Below, piece by piece: positions 30,130-35,564 of a DNA stretch of 64,000 nucleotides; position 1 is the first letter of the stretch; each line of letters opens with the position of its first letter. The stretch is taken from contig OX328131.1 in the NCBI GenBank assembly GCA_946811695.1, forward strand, positions 6,841,326-6,905,325, read 5' to 3'. Position numbers and translations under genes: made by a program. The notes beneath the pieces were generated by a model. It did not search any database, had not been told where the DNA came from, and saw nothing but the letters and a program-made list of their open reading frames with translations. The stretch is from Gonocerus acuteangulatus. Lineage: Eukaryota; Arthropoda; Insecta; Hemiptera; Coreidae.

Positions 30130-32253
30130 TACACAAGTATATATATACTCACATACATCCATATAAATACATACACCCATATAGACACACACACTCCCAC
30201 ACATATGCATATATACAAACATTCCCATATATAGTATATAATATCCTATCCCTCTCTTTATCACATGTTAATAAAATAATTATTTAAGTAAAATATACTA
30301 AATTTATATACACTTTAACATCACAGTATAAAAACATTTTCATTATTGCTTATCACAGTTTGTTTCAGTCATTTATTTTTTAATTTTATTTAAAATCTCC
30401 GCCTAATGTTTATTTATGTTTTGAGTGCCTGTTTTAAAATTGATTTCACACTCATCACTTGTCGTGTACAAGGATTCCAGAATCCTTCTCCTCATATTCC
30501 CTCCCCTATGCAGAATCCTAGGAGCCTCCAAATCAATTTTATGTTCTGCCACCATGGAATGTTCCACTAAGGCAGTTTTCTTAGGATTTTTAATCTTATT
30601 TTTTATATCATACTGGTGTTGTTTTATTCTTTCCCCTATGTACTGCCCCGTTTCCCCTATGTATACAGCTGGGCAATTCAGGCAACCCAATTGGTACACC
30701 AAATCTGCTTTCTTTCCCATATTTACTTTATCCTTAAGGTCATCATATACATTCCTTATTTTGTTTACTGGTTTATGAGCAATTTTGAATTCATCCACAT
30801 CGAACTCCCTTAACGCCCTTACAATCTGCTCACTCAACCCTTTTACATAAGTGCATTTAATGTATTTGTTTCCCTTATTATTATTTGTTACTATTGTTTC
30901 TGATTCCTTATTATTATTATCACATAATTTAAATAGCATGCCCATACTTTTTTTATTAATTGTATAGGGTAAAAACTGTCCAGAAACTTTTGATAAATTT
31001 CAGTTTTTATTTTGTTTAATCTATTTGGTGTTGTTATTTTTATGGCCTTTTGTATAAAATTACTAAGTATGTTCTTTTTCATATGTTCAGGGTGGCTAGA
31101 AAAATAATTTAAGATATTATTACTAGTGTTTTTCCTTTGTGTCCACTCGGTTTCTAAAATTCCATCCTTTCTGATTATATTCATATCTAAAAACTTTATT
31201 TTATTTTTAGTTTCCACTTCCCTGGTAAATTTTAATTTATTATGGAAACCATTTAAAGCTTGAAAAAATGCCCCTTCATCCTTCTTTTTAATTACACAGA
31301 AAAGGTCATCTACATATTTCATAAAAGGACCTTAGGTTAAATTTTTATATTAATAATTTATTTATTTCCTTTATCCTTATATTCATAACGCATCTCTCTC
31401 ATTAGCTTTGAAAATGTTATAGCGAGTGTTCTTACAAGCAAACAAAAATTATGGCCAACAGGGGAACATTACCAAATTGGTGTGGTCTGTTGGATTTCTG
31501 GAAAGGCCCCACTACTAATAAACTATTTCGATGACCAACAAACTCCTCCACTCCAATCATTTGTTACAGAAATGTAAGAAAAACCACTTTTGAGAATTAA
31601 CCATTTGATTAAGTTGGTAATTAACAGATACTACATGCAAATGAATTTCCCCTTAATATGTATGAATATAACAAAACACATAAATATTAAAACTTGATTT
31701 ACATACAGCATATCTCTTTTTTAAACGCAGCATCCCATTCATGTTTTGCGTTAAACTAAGAATGCCACTCGACATTTGTGATTTATAGCAATAAACTTGC
31801 AAAAAAAAAAAGACAAATAGAAAAAAATCATATGTTTATTGTTAAAACAAAGGAATGTTTATAAATGTGTCCATACCTGCCCATTTAATGTCTCTAAATA
31901 TCTATGCAACTTCTTTTCCACACCATAACAATCTACAGTTTGCTCGTAATCGCTCTCATTAATCTTCTTTTTCTCCAATTTCCTTGCGCTTTGGGAAGAC
32001 ATCTATGAGAAAAAGTAAATATTCATTACAAAAAAAAACAGAAAATGTAACTGATATTTTTATTTATACAAAATGCCATTCAAAGCACTTAAACATAGCC
32101 ACACAGAATTCCAGGATTAATCATGCTTAACAAAAAGGGAGCATAAAACAAGGAGTTAGAAACAACACAAAACAAAAACAAACTTGTGGAGGAGGGTTAG
32201 GTGCCGAGAGAAGCTTTCTCATTATCTCGTGTTTGCTACTTTTATCAGCCATG
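7885..32253 (-). CDS. NSL3: NSL complex subunit 3 (KANSL3/NSL3), 14-exon gene
   Basis: Subunit of the nuclear NSL complex, which works with the MOF (KAT8) histone H4 acetyltransferase at promoters. I joined 14 coding exons by GT-AG sites and consistent phase into 653 codons plus stop (1962 nt). Family landmarks in order: D-H-S-Y with P-W near residues 75-85; helical N-terminal domain with [18 protein letters not shown]; then the alpha/beta-hydrolase-like fold with a G-L-N-S-G elbow, V-P-V-L-F-V-I-G-Q and V-G-G-A-D-D. The nucleophile position of the usual G-x-S-x-G is Asn and the terminal His is absent, so the fold is probably non-catalytic. An RG-rich strip follows. The 3' end is uncertain: the last exon can end at a TAG (7885-7887) or splice at 7918 to an unseen exon. 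Human KANSL3 is about 900 aa, so a missing tail is possible. Confidence 0.92.
8327..8390. repeat. (TA)n microsatellite in NSL3 intron
   Basis: Uninterrupted TA dinucleotides of about 58 bp. Confidence 0.95.
9931..10039 (-). CDS. NSL3: NSL3 exon 13
   Basis: Acceptor TAACATTGCAG, donor GATC/GTAAGT, phase-compatible with both neighbours. Encodes 36 residues without a recognised motif. Confidence 0.8.
10141..10779. mobile_element. pogo/Tigger-like MITE in NSL3 intron 12
   Basis: Ends are CAGTAGAGTCTCACTAATC (left) and an inverted CAGTAGAGTCCCGATA form (right), flanked by TA on each side (10139-10140 and 10780-10781). CAGT-type ends with TA duplication fit pogo/Tigger. The interior (about 10300-10690) contains another repeat of unknown type. 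Confidence 0.7.
10840..10901 (-). CDS. NSL3: NSL3 exon 12 (RG-rich)
   Basis: A 62-nt exon, acceptor CTGTTTACAG, donor CAG/GTAAAG, encoding an RG-repeat ([10 protein letters not shown]). It is locally GC-rich compared with the surrounding introns. Confidence 0.85.
11259..11480 (-). mobile_element. SINE family A (tRNA-Ile-derived, poly-T tail), truncated
   Basis: Lies in NSL3 intron 11. The body shares TCAGTCCCATAACAGGC and CACACTAGGGAGATAGTGTG with the copies at 13949-14303 and 46320-46604. The tRNA head is incomplete. On the element strand it ends in a T-run (A-run on the plus strand, 11259-11275). Confidence 0.75.
11853..12004 (+). mobile_element. 5S rRNA-derived SINE (family D)
   Basis: Lies in NSL3 intron 11. 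Contains a 5S rRNA head: GATCACCGAAGTTAAGCAAT and the CCGTTGGCAT 3' end, including the region of the internal pol III promoter. It is followed by a body with AAAAGGGTGGCAAC and AGATAGCCC, shared with the copies at 33130 and 55432. Confidence 0.85.
12118..12265 (-). CDS. NSL3: NSL3 exon 11
   Basis: Acceptor GTTTGAAATAG, donor CAAT/GTAAGT. Completes the conserved domain ([11 protein letters not shown]) and enters a basic, serine-rich linker. Confidence 0.93.
12818..13020 (+). mobile_element. tRNA-Ser-type SINE (family C)
   Basis: Lies in NSL3 intron 10. The head has a box A-like GTGAGTGCTAAGGCG and box B GTGGGTTCGATTTCCACT. The body has AAGGCATCAGCCCTATCCTG, then a TAACTTATCGATAACC stretch and an A/T-rich tail. 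Other copies are at 25748, 33483, 46141 and 56690. Confidence 0.8.
13074..13257 (-). mobile_element. Short element with inverted ends and a hammerhead motif
   Basis: Lies in NSL3 intron 10. Both ends carry GTAAAGATGGAATGGTTGGG in inverted orientation, continuing through AGAAACCTCAATA. Between them, on the minus strand, is a hammerhead core (see 13147-13176). Related sequence occurs at 29701-29811 on the plus strand. The combination resembles Penelope-like element pseudo-LTRs. Confidence 0.65.
13147..13176 (-). ncRNA. Hammerhead ribozyme core motif
   Basis: On the minus strand CUGACGA (13176-13170) and GAAAC (13151-13147) bracket a helix II built from GGCUAC and GUGCC. These are the invariant core boxes of the hammerhead fold. 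Hammerheads are known in Penelope-like element pseudo-LTRs. Helices I and III are weak as read, so activity is unproven. Confidence 0.55.
13308..13440 (-). mobile_element. SINE family B (tRNA-Glu-derived)
   Basis: Minus-strand head GGGGTCTCCCGTGCTCTAGT and box B over 13373-13391 (GAACCCACC on the plus strand). The body has GAATTTTCTCATC as in the copy at 23174. It ends only about 30 bp from NSL3 exon 10. Confidence 0.8.
13472..13619 (-). CDS. NSL3: NSL3 exon 10
   Basis: Acceptor TTCTCTCCTAG, donor ATT/GTAAGT. Encodes the signature [10 protein letters not shown] and Q-G-M-V-D-R-C-I of the family. Confidence 0.96.
13786..14455. mobile_element. Foldback MITE split by a SINE
   Basis: Lies in NSL3 intron 9. 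Left and right arms are inverted copies (GGAAGGCTTTGAGAGGTCAG with TATCAATACTTAGCC against GGCTAAGTATTGATA with CTGACCTCTCAAAGCC). A SINE with its own target duplication sits inside. A single arm of the same family is at 7545-7700. Confidence 0.75.
13949..14303 (-). mobile_element. SINE family A, full length (tRNA-Ile-derived, poly-T tail)
   Basis: The minus-strand head starts GGGGCGAGGTTAGCTCAGTG (box A) with anticodon loop TTAATAA and box B GAGTTCAAATCCCGAG. A roughly 280-bp body follows, and the element strand ends in GGGACTGATT plus a long T-run. It is flanked by a TACTGCAGTAAAAA duplication on both sides. The T-tail in the tRNA-sense orientation is unusual, since most SINEs end in A-rich or short simple repeats. 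Confidence 0.85.
14603..14751 (-). CDS. NSL3: NSL3 exon 9
   Basis: Acceptor ATTGTTGCAG. The donor was chosen as GCTTA/GTTAGT because it alone restores phase to the next exon and gives exact length agreement with the human protein between G-Q and R-E-K. Encodes S-A-V-I-C-L-G-F-P and P-V-L-F-V-I-G-Q. Confidence 0.9.
15208..15253. repeat. (TA)n microsatellite, gypsy insertion site
   Basis: TA repeat directly abutting the left LTR. AT repeat also follows the right LTR, so the retrotransposon landed inside a microsatellite. Confidence 0.9.
15254..16094 (-). repeat. 3' LTR of the gypsy element
   Basis: 841 bp; on the plus strand it starts TGTTATAATATTTTTAG and ends AAATATCATTACA. It matches the other LTR throughout by eye. 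Confidence 0.97.
16191..19499 (-). CDS. pol: Gypsy pol: protease, reverse transcriptase, RNase H, integrase
   Basis: Polyprotein that copies and integrates the element. The open frame begins directly after the gag UGA at 19503-19505; no ATG precedes the protease, so expression must come from the gag frame. Domains in order: protease with V-D-S-G-S (about 19310-19325); RT with Y-V-D-D-I-L-V (about 18235-18255); RNase H with L-E-T-D-A-S-N; integrase with an H-H-C-C zinc region (C-L-N-C-Q), I-D-Y-L-G-P-L and a later S-D-N; then a C-terminal basic domain with G-P-Y-K-I. No internal stop occurs to 16191. The product is about 1100 residues beyond the gag stop. Confidence 0.96.
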   Translation of the reverse strand, partial: ANCTTQNVTDSDHKNKFQTYFLSNIISDNIFLEEQSHNKISYNELPFIQLKNNNKNYLFLVDSGSEVSIIQKEHYLQIRKQLTKYKILPLKNTHIVSANGKRTQCENKQLFIEVQYEDCQFEVNLIIVPNLTNKLILGVDFLNRYNAKINFKKQTVNLTSKGQQYLIPFYKLIAANNDIEINNILYEDDVKNDMIKNNHNQMEINVVDEIRQKIDEIRDGDKIIKLSEEEIQILEKLLVKYENLFRSEIGCIGTYEHYLEVTDTTPYKQYQYKLNPKLLHKAEEELNKMLKEEIIEVSDSCYVNPIILIQKKDGSVRICLDGRFLNKRIVPLYDAPPNIDEILANCNNTNYMATLDLKSSFWQVKLHRNSRKYTAFQFRNSTYAYKRMPFGLNSSLASLIRALKTVIPKNLDKNIKIYVDDILVHGNNFDEFIRTLQSLLKSFQDAGVTINLKKSKFFISELPFLGYVLTTKGIVKEQSKVEDIVNFPRPKNKKELQSFLGLINFYNKFCPDYANISRPLYNLTSNKIRFFWREEHQNALDKLKYLLNKNIILSYPDFNKRFYLETDASNFSSGGILYQIGTENDKKVIGFCSKSYKAAEVNYYSTEKEVLAIIHAIKKFYSIIAGYPTTIRTDCKSIIFMQSCKNPPDRILRWINFLNNLPLTYEHIPGKENFLADYLSRIPLINSFKTKDFQINNINLDTFFQNLIKHQEEDETINKNLQEKPDAYQIINNIIHKKYKNNFFIIPTLKDVKNLINIVHERFCHIGVTKCYQIIRERFIFPKLRKIINNEINKCLNCQFNKSGKMNKVPEQTIIPASRLDLISIDYLGPLTASRGHRYILVILDNFTKLTKLYPTRKANLRETIKSMKLFFDDVGIPNKCLSDNATIFTSPKWESFLNKYKIKRILTSIRHPCGNNSERTNRDILTYLRNIINKDHHIWATNVEKIENCINTIYHVTTGFTPIEAMYGIKPRRFWDFYIGEDVNQDTIITLEEIEQKIKNNFQKLKDKKEILNNKITKYSSFKINDQVLVKAMRIPKKGELNAKLLPLYEGPYKIKEKISKFTYVLESNNGFHRGMFHASMLKKFYPANDDLLLDHVDQQN
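19497..19505 (-). promoter_or_regulatory. Gag-pol stop-codon readthrough site, UGA CUA G
   Basis: Gag ends at UGA (19505-19503) followed by CUA GCU. The downstream protease-pol reading frame is in the same phase (231 nt = 77 codons from the UGA to the leucine at 19274) with no other stop. UGA followed by CUA(G) is the known high-efficiency readthrough context described for alphaviruses and some cellular mRNAs. Most Ty3/gypsy elements use frameshifting or a single ORF. Confidence 0.8.
19503..21104 (-). CDS. gag: Gypsy gag
   Basis: 533 residues. The N-terminal half (about 60-210) is a long heptad-rich, Lys/Ile/Asn-rich helical region predicted as coiled coil. Residues about 220-370 form the retrotransposon capsid domain (with W-K-L-F-S-D-K-I and W-Y-T-I-N-K). 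The C-terminal part is basic and Tyr/Arg/Asn-rich with no CCHC zinc knuckle, so RNA binding presumably uses the basic tail. ATG at 21104 lies 29 nt past the primer-binding site. Terminates at a UGA suited to readthrough. Confidence 0.95.
   Translation of the reverse strand: MAENSILGISNGSQNASGDDVIQCEEVEFSETADVASGEFLQPMDNTMEPMTNTMGEVLQILLSQINDIKNDIKTGQASQINQFNDFKTSFNNFEKKISKDIDIKIELLKQGINGHVKRLENSIDDLDQKQKINTKNIADIKNEGFKQEEKIYKIEQICNAKCDNIKESVQFITDRMDGQNNKIEQIDMKIESVNANLTKEIHEKINNVQIQGQINGTKFKDVEIKIIFNNFHEQDPNEFIEKLEQNYKLYNDDWKLFSDKIANYLSGPAESWYTINKKSFCTWNDFKIFFKNRFCGDRYLEHLSDLLQNNYLQYTNITPEEYLSKIATKIVTAGLLEEKAATSIFIRHFGKTVRDVCFNRIVNNLNDLLEVIQYVGRESIIRDLKRPEKNYFNHEPYVEQRQMERHNSCEQVPKKKFYDQKRTENNSERRYDYRFGPKQNYYGSNTNHDNNTYNRRYDNWRRPQTQYQQGVNTEHEKINDRNGKYFQDRYNKEREQALKDKSKITEKELNKISVEALTHDEKSIRQNQIDEL
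21133..21150 (-). promoter_or_regulatory. Primer-binding site, tRNA-Lys
   Basis: The 18 nt TGGCGCCCAACGTGGGGC on the element strand are complementary to the 3' end (with CCA) of insect tRNA-Lys(CUU), as I recall that sequence. Three bases separate it from the LTR. Confidence 0.9.
21154..21994 (-). repeat. 5' LTR of the gypsy element
   Basis: 841 bp. Besides promoter and R-U5 functions it contains, at 21178-21198 and 21264-21282, two diverged copies of the primer-binding site, each followed by a copy of the LTR edge TGTTATAATATT (see findings). Confidence 0.97.
22169..22311 (-). CDS. NSL3: NSL3 exon 8 (degenerate nucleophile elbow)
   Basis: Acceptor CTGATTTCAG, donor CAG/GTAAGG. Encodes [12 protein letters not shown]: the elbow has Asn at the catalytic serine position, as in the human protein (G-W-N-T-G). 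Separated from exon 7 by only 88 bp, then followed by a 7.4-kb intron holding the gypsy element. Confidence 0.95.
22400..22535 (-). CDS. NSL3: NSL3 exon 7
   Basis: Acceptor TTAATTTCAG, donor ACA/GTAAGT. First strand of the hydrolase-like fold (P-L-F-V-I-V-P-Y-G) and a conserved [14 protein letters not shown] block. Confidence 0.95.
22631..22711 (+). mobile_element. Partial family C SINE
   Basis: Box B-like GATTCCCACTAGGGGTGG and the downstream AAAAAAAGAAAAATGCATCAG remain. The rest is missing, and the MITE at 22712 begins immediately after. Confidence 0.6.
22988..23147 (-). mobile_element. SINE family B (tRNA-Glu-derived), minus copy
   Basis: The head on the minus strand begins GGTCTCCCGTGGTCTAGTGG. 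The 3' end is GATGCACCGT followed by a long A-tail (T-run on the plus strand). It lies head-to-head with the copy at 23174. Confidence 0.85.
23174..23383 (+). mobile_element. SINE family B (tRNA-Glu-derived), plus copy
   Basis: Head GGGGTCTCCCGTGGTCTAGT with box A, an anticodon-loop region containing TTC, and box B GGGTTCGATTCCCACC. The body starts GGCAGGAATTTTCTCATC, and the 3' end GTAGATGCGCCGT is followed by an A-rich tail. Best-preserved family B copy in the window. Confidence 0.9.
23889..24029 (-). CDS. NSL3: NSL3 exon 6
   Basis: 47 codons, phase 0 to phase 0, acceptor TTTATTTCAG, donor CCT/GTAATT. Contains [10 protein letters not shown] and [10 protein letters not shown]. Confidence 0.95.
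24365..24440 (-). mobile_element. Helitron-like 3' end fragment
   Basis: Plus strand CTAGCTGTGCACGCATCTTC matches the CTAG terminus style of the Helitron-like element at 32491. Only the end is recognisable. Confidence 0.35.
24690..25250. mobile_element. Truncated copy of the CAGGGTGTCTA MITE family
   Basis: Lies in NSL3 intron 5. It shares AATTTCGTGACTTTTTCATG and the following AAAGAAACTAATTTC with the full copies, but lacks both clear termini. Confidence 0.6.
25286..25547 (-). CDS. NSL3: NSL3 exon 5
   Basis: Acceptor TTCTGCGTTAG, donor CAG/GTAAGT. 87 codons with the highly conserved [13 protein letters not shown] and I-I-Q-W-I-H motifs of the NSL3 helical domain. Confidence 0.96.
25748..25917 (-). 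mobile_element. SINE family C (tRNA-Ser-type)
   Basis: Lies in NSL3 intron 4. Minus orientation: head near 25917 (GCCGTGAGTGTTAAGGC as read on the minus strand), box B, and AGGATAGGGCTGATGCC on the plus strand. Confidence 0.8.
26411..26572 (-). CDS. NSL3: NSL3 exon 4
   Basis: Acceptor TTATTCAG, donor ACAG/GTATAT. Encodes the acidic stretch with P-P-Y-D-L-P-K-A and [10 protein letters not shown], aligned with the D-W-E-E-H-V-N-R region of the human protein. Confidence 0.93.
27052..28396. mobile_element. TTAA-flanked element (piggyBac-like ends), non-autonomous
   Basis: Lies in NSL3 intron 3. Left end CCCTTTCTCTACCATTGAC after TTAA (27048-27051); right end with the inverted CCCTTTCCGTATC before TTAA (28397-28400). 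It has no transposase ORF. The interior has further CCCTTAACTGG and AAGGTTAAG junctions and an A-tract at 27938, indicating nesting. Similar CTGCTCCAGCAGTC/CTGTGCAGCAGTC segments lie at about 9640-9760. Confidence 0.5.
28488..28618 (-). CDS. NSL3: NSL3 exon 3
   Basis: Acceptor CCTTTCTTCTAG, donor ATG/GTGAGT. Encodes the D-H-S-Y-S-L-P-W-N block, which corresponds to D-H-S-Y-A-K-P-W in vertebrate KANSL3. The preceding 3.26-kb intron carries the Penelope remnant and the 43-bp minisatellite. Confidence 0.92.
28846..28926 (+). mobile_element. SINE family C head next to a minisatellite
   Basis: GATGGCCGTGAGGGTTAAGG (box A region) and box B GTGGGTTCAATTCCCACT remain. The SINE body is replaced by the 43-bp array. 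Confidence 0.7.
28927..29412. repeat. 43-44-bp minisatellite in NSL3 intron 2
   Basis: About eleven copies of a unit containing GGGGCACTGCTTTTCACAC and ATAAATGCGTCTAGAG. It starts exactly where the SINE box B ends, so the SINE 3' half may have been lost or seeded the array. Confidence 0.9.
29701..29811 (+). mobile_element. Penelope-type terminal fragment with hammerhead-like motif
   Basis: CTGACGA (29708-29714) is followed by a perfect 6-bp helix II (GGCTAC/GTAGCC), but the second core box reads AAAAC instead of GAAAC. It is followed by TTGAGGTTTATTTAGCC and AACCATTCCATCTTTACC, shared with the element at 13074-13257. The core change would be expected to abolish cleavage. Confidence 0.6.
29957..30200. 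repeat. (TA)n/(CA)n compound microsatellite
   Basis: Long runs of TA and CA. The interval 29996-30060 is repeated at 30130-30190 (ACAAGTATATATATAC, ACATCCATATAAATACATAC). ORFs here are artefacts. Confidence 0.95.
30403..31500 (-). pseudogene. Penelope-like element: RT and GIY-YIG endonuclease, degraded
   Basis: Lies in NSL3 intron 2. The minus frame from 31322 carries K-Y-V-D-D-L-F, the RT catalytic motif, and the Penelope-type K-F-L-D-M-N-I motif downstream. After a frameshift near 30930 the second segment (to 30403) carries the GIY-YIG nuclease with [12 protein letters not shown] and a downstream R-I-K-Q-H. Weaker RT similarity continues up to about 31500. The RT plus GIY-YIG order identifies a Penelope-like element. 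The hammerhead-containing fragment at 29701 is in the opposite orientation. Confidence 0.85.
31877..32002 (-). CDS. NSL3: NSL3 exon 2
   Basis: 42 codons, phase 0 at both ends, basic start ([12 protein letters not shown]). Acceptor TTTTCTCATAG, donor CAG/GTATGG. Confidence 0.8.
32185..32253 (-). CDS. NSL3: NSL3 exon 1 (start codon)
   Basis: ATG at 32253 followed by 23 open codons (begins M-A-D-K-S-S-K-H-E) to a GTTTGT donor in phase 0, which matches the phase of the next exon. The next exon begins with its own ATG immediately after a good acceptor (TTTTCTCATAG), so translation could also start at 32002. The acceptor in front of that ATG favours this upstream exon. Confidence 0.6.
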
Positions 32254-32490
32254 TTAACATTTATCTTGGACAACTAACTCACTTCATTCCTAGAAATATA
32301 TGTAGTTCAAAAAAATGTTTATTAGCTACAAATGATTAGATAATGCAGCAATAAAAACTAACTGTATCCCGAGACTAAAACTACTGGCGATCGAGAATGC
32401 ACCTTCAAAAGTCAGGAAAGCTACTAAGACTGCTGAGAGGTTAGAGGAATTACTTATTACGTTTATATACTTCCTATAGTATATTAAGTA

Positions 32491-32908
32491 CTAGCTGTTA
32501 CCCAGCGCGCCATGCTACACCTACTTTCTGCATCTAGATAATCAAAAGTAAATTAGAAACCAAGAAAGTAATGTTAAAATCTAATAACAAAAATCTGTAA
32601 CTGTTTGGGTTCACAGTTTCGAAACCTTGACCACCGAACTGTGAGCCCTAGACAATTTTAAGTTAGACTATGGCACTCCCTGGATCAAGACTTACATGTG
32701 TGGCAAGTTTGTTCAAAATCAGCCAAACGGTGTGGATTTGTATAAGGAACAAACATACAGACAGACAGCTGGAAGACGTTTTCGACCTAGCCTATGAGAC
32801 TCCCCGGATCAAGAATTACCAGTGAGCCAAGTTTGGTCAAAATCGGTCAATCAGTGTGGATTTGGGAAACAAACTGATAAACAGACACGTGATTTTTATA
32901 TATAGAGA
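32491..32908 (-). mobile_element. Non-autonomous Helitron-like element
   Basis: On the minus strand it begins TCTCTATATATAAAAATCAC after a host A and ends AACAGCTAG before a host T. TC...CTAG ends inserted between A and T, with a TATATA-rich 5' end, fit Helitrons of the insect type. The interior contains AAGTTTGGTCAAAATCGGTC, a phrase repeated at about 61640-62070. Confidence 0.5.
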
Positions 32909-33129
32909 TATAGATTAATATTGCTTAGTATATATTAAGTATTAATATTGCTTAGTATATGTTATGTATTAATATTGCTTAGTATATATTAAGTATTAAT
33001 ATTGCTATACAGTATATTAGAATTAGATTTAGTACAAATAGTTGTATTAGTAAGTAATATTAGTGTTAGTATCAGATTAGTAGCAAAATTGCCAGTTCTA
33101 ACGAAATTGTGAATAATCATTAGTATAAT

Positions 33130-33265
33130 TAAGTTAAGCAACGTCGGGCGTGGTCAGTACCTGAATGGGTGACTGACCGTTGGCATTAGAAAAGGGTGGC
33201 AACCTGTAGATAGCCCGGTGCTAATAGCAAAACAGTTGATGCGCCGTAAAAAAAAAAAAAAAAAA
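33130..33265 (+). mobile_element. 5S rRNA-derived SINE (family D), 5'-truncated
   Basis: Retains GTTAAGCAACGTCGGGCGTG and CGTTGGCAT from 5S rRNA, the AAAAGGGTGGCAACC body and the 3' end GATGCGCCGT plus A-tail, the same 3' end as SINE family B. Confidence 0.85.
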
Positions 33266-33482
33266 AATCATTAGTATTAAACTTCTAAAAAATAAAATTA
33301 AACCAAATTCAGTAGAATATCATCAAAAGTCAGTAAATGTCGTGTGAAATATCTGTAGTACGAAATCATGAAAATTTTAAAACATTTCTCCGGTAAAAAA
33401 TGTCTTAACATCGACAAGAGAGGCGAGTATTTTTTTTCGATAAATAGATGGTGGAAACAATTAGTATTATAATTACCAACTG

Positions 33483-33690
33483 GAGGCCCTGTGGCCGTGA
33501 GTGTTAAGACGTGAGCAGTTAACAGTCTGAGCTAAGGGTCGTGGGTTCCATTCCTACTATGGGGTTGTGGCTTTTCTTTAGAAAAAAGAAAAGGCAGCAG
33601 CCCTATCCTGGCTACAAAAGGGTGGTAACTTATAGATAACCCGTCCTAAAATTCTTCGTTAATAATAATGCACGTTAAAATTAAAATAAT
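33483..33690 (+). mobile_element. SINE family C (tRNA-Ser-type)
   Basis: GTGGCCGTGAGTGTTAAGAC head, box B GTGGGTTCCATTCCTACT and the body phrase AAGGCAGCAGCCCTATCCTG. Confidence 0.85.
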
Positions 33691-34260
33691 AATTACCAAC
33701 TAAGCGTCAATAGAAGCGCTAGAAATAATATACATTTAAGAAATTCTAAAAGCTTCTTTTAGAATATTTTAATTAAATGCAATAAAAATTAATTAAAGAA
33801 AATTGCCCGTGATCTGAGAATCATCCATCAGTGCTTGGATCCTCCTCTTCAGATATTGTTCTGATCGTATGACGTACTAATGTACGAATCCCATACATCT
33901 GCTGCTTCAAGTCCAGAAACCTTCTTATTTGAATAATTCATTCGTGAAAAACTGGAAATGTCTATTTGTTTGGGAAAAGTTCAGTATCTTGACTTATTAC
34001 GAAGTCTTTGATTGGTGTTTTTCATTGTCTGTCTATAAAAATTTGTTTATATTTTACACTCTCATTTCTCTGAAATTAATTTCATGAAATAGAAAACTGA
34101 ATTGATTGGATAGTAAAACATTGGAGTTTTATGGCGGTATGCTATGCCTATTTATTTTATTTTTCTATTTGATTTTTGTGTTTTGATTTTTTCCTTTTCG
34201 ATAATTTCCAGGATTCGTTTCTCCAATAAATAACTCTGATATTTGTTTTTATTAAAAAAT

Positions 34261-34315
34261 GAGTGCTAATGACCATAGCAGTAGATGCACAGATAAAAAA
34301 ATAAATAAATAAATA
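34261..34315 (+). mobile_element. SINE 3' tail fragment
   Basis: GAGTGCTAATGACC, GTAGATGCAC and the A-rich tail match only the last 50 bp of SINE family B, a heavily 5'-truncated copy. Confidence 0.5.
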
Positions 34316-34904
34316 TTAAAAAATGATTCCTGATGTGTTTTACCTTGACATCTTTTCCAAGCTCTATTGATTTTAAGATGTTAAATATAAAGTAAAAATT
34401 CTCTATTTTTAATTTTGATATTTTGTAACTATTATACTATTGGATTTTAATTTCATTGAATTAGTTTGATAAATTAGTAAACCTTTCTTTTTAAGAAACC
34501 TATTATTTGTAATGCTCAAGACACTTTGCGCCCTTGATGAGGTGCAAACTTCTTGATTGTGCCCTTGATTACTATTTTATCAATGTATTCAAAAGAGATT
34601 AGCAATTGATTAATATACCTACTATAAAAAAACCAAAAAAAAAAAAAAAAAAAGAAAAAAAAAACCGCTACATTGTCTCAAGATAAACTGGCCTAGAGGT
34701 ATATTTTAAATAAACTAATATACATAGTGACAACAAATATCAAGACAAGTATTAGTAAACATCAAGTTCAAGTATTAGTAAACATCAAGTTCAAGTTAAT
34801 AGGGATGGATTCTATTTTCTGAGCTGCAAGTAAGCCCCCCCCCCAACCGCCATTCTACTATGCATTTGTCTCTTGTCATATCGTGTAAACAGCCCAACAA
34901 GTAT

Positions 34905-35087
34905 TTATTGATTGGCATACGTACTATTCGTTTCCACTCGCTGGGGTCGTCCAAGAAGATATCAAAACTCTAGTCAATCCAATTTGTTAAAATGAATAGA
35001 ATTTTATTAATTTCAGCGAGTTGGACAGACTAGAGTATAGACTCCTTCTTGGGCGAGTGAAGCGACTGGAAACGCATAGCACGTATT
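34905..35087. mobile_element. Small foldback element with GTTTCCACTCGC arms
   Basis: Arms containing CGTTTCCACTCGCTG and AAACTCTAGTCAATCC on the left are inverted on the right (GACTAGAGTATAGACTCC, GCGACTGGAAACGC). A relative with the same arm motif lies at 50336-50490. Confidence 0.6.
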
Positions 35088-35089
35088 AT

Positions 35090-35290
35090 TTTTCAATAAA
35101 TAATTTATCAACATTTCAAACGAGAGTTCTTTATTTTACATAGTTGCGCATGTTTACAAATATCGTTGTTTATGCAACCTTTCTAACCTGCATAACAGTG
35201 AACTTTAGTGCTTAATAACTGTTTTCATAGTTCAAAATAGATAATTGAACAACTAGTAAAAAAAATCGATGAGGAGGCCCCTAAACATTA
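35090..35290 (-). repeat. Dispersed repeat, second copy at 58650-58870
   Basis: The minus strand reads GTTATTAAGCACTAAA and GCATAAACAACGATATT, matching 58650-58870 on the plus strand. Identity unknown. Confidence 0.55.
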
Positions 35291-35564
35291 CAATTACCAC
35301 TTGTCACTAAGCCTGTTTAATGAGAGCGACAAGAACAGACAGATCATAATGAGCACACTTATCAGCCCACATGTGAACGACTAATTGTCGCTTGTTGCAA
35401 GCACTAATGACAAGTGGCTTTGGCCCTGGCAAGTTTTCCCACAAATATAACACATGGCTAGTGTAAATAGGCAAAATATAATGTACATAGCAGAAGGTCA
35501 AAACTTATTAAAACACTCTATCCCTCGTTATTCATTTTTTCTGTATTATCTAAATGTTTCAGGC

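Noticed and set aside
29724..30264. Overlapping ORFs rich in Tyr and Ile
   Set aside because: They are translations of TA/CA microsatellites in several frames and both strands.
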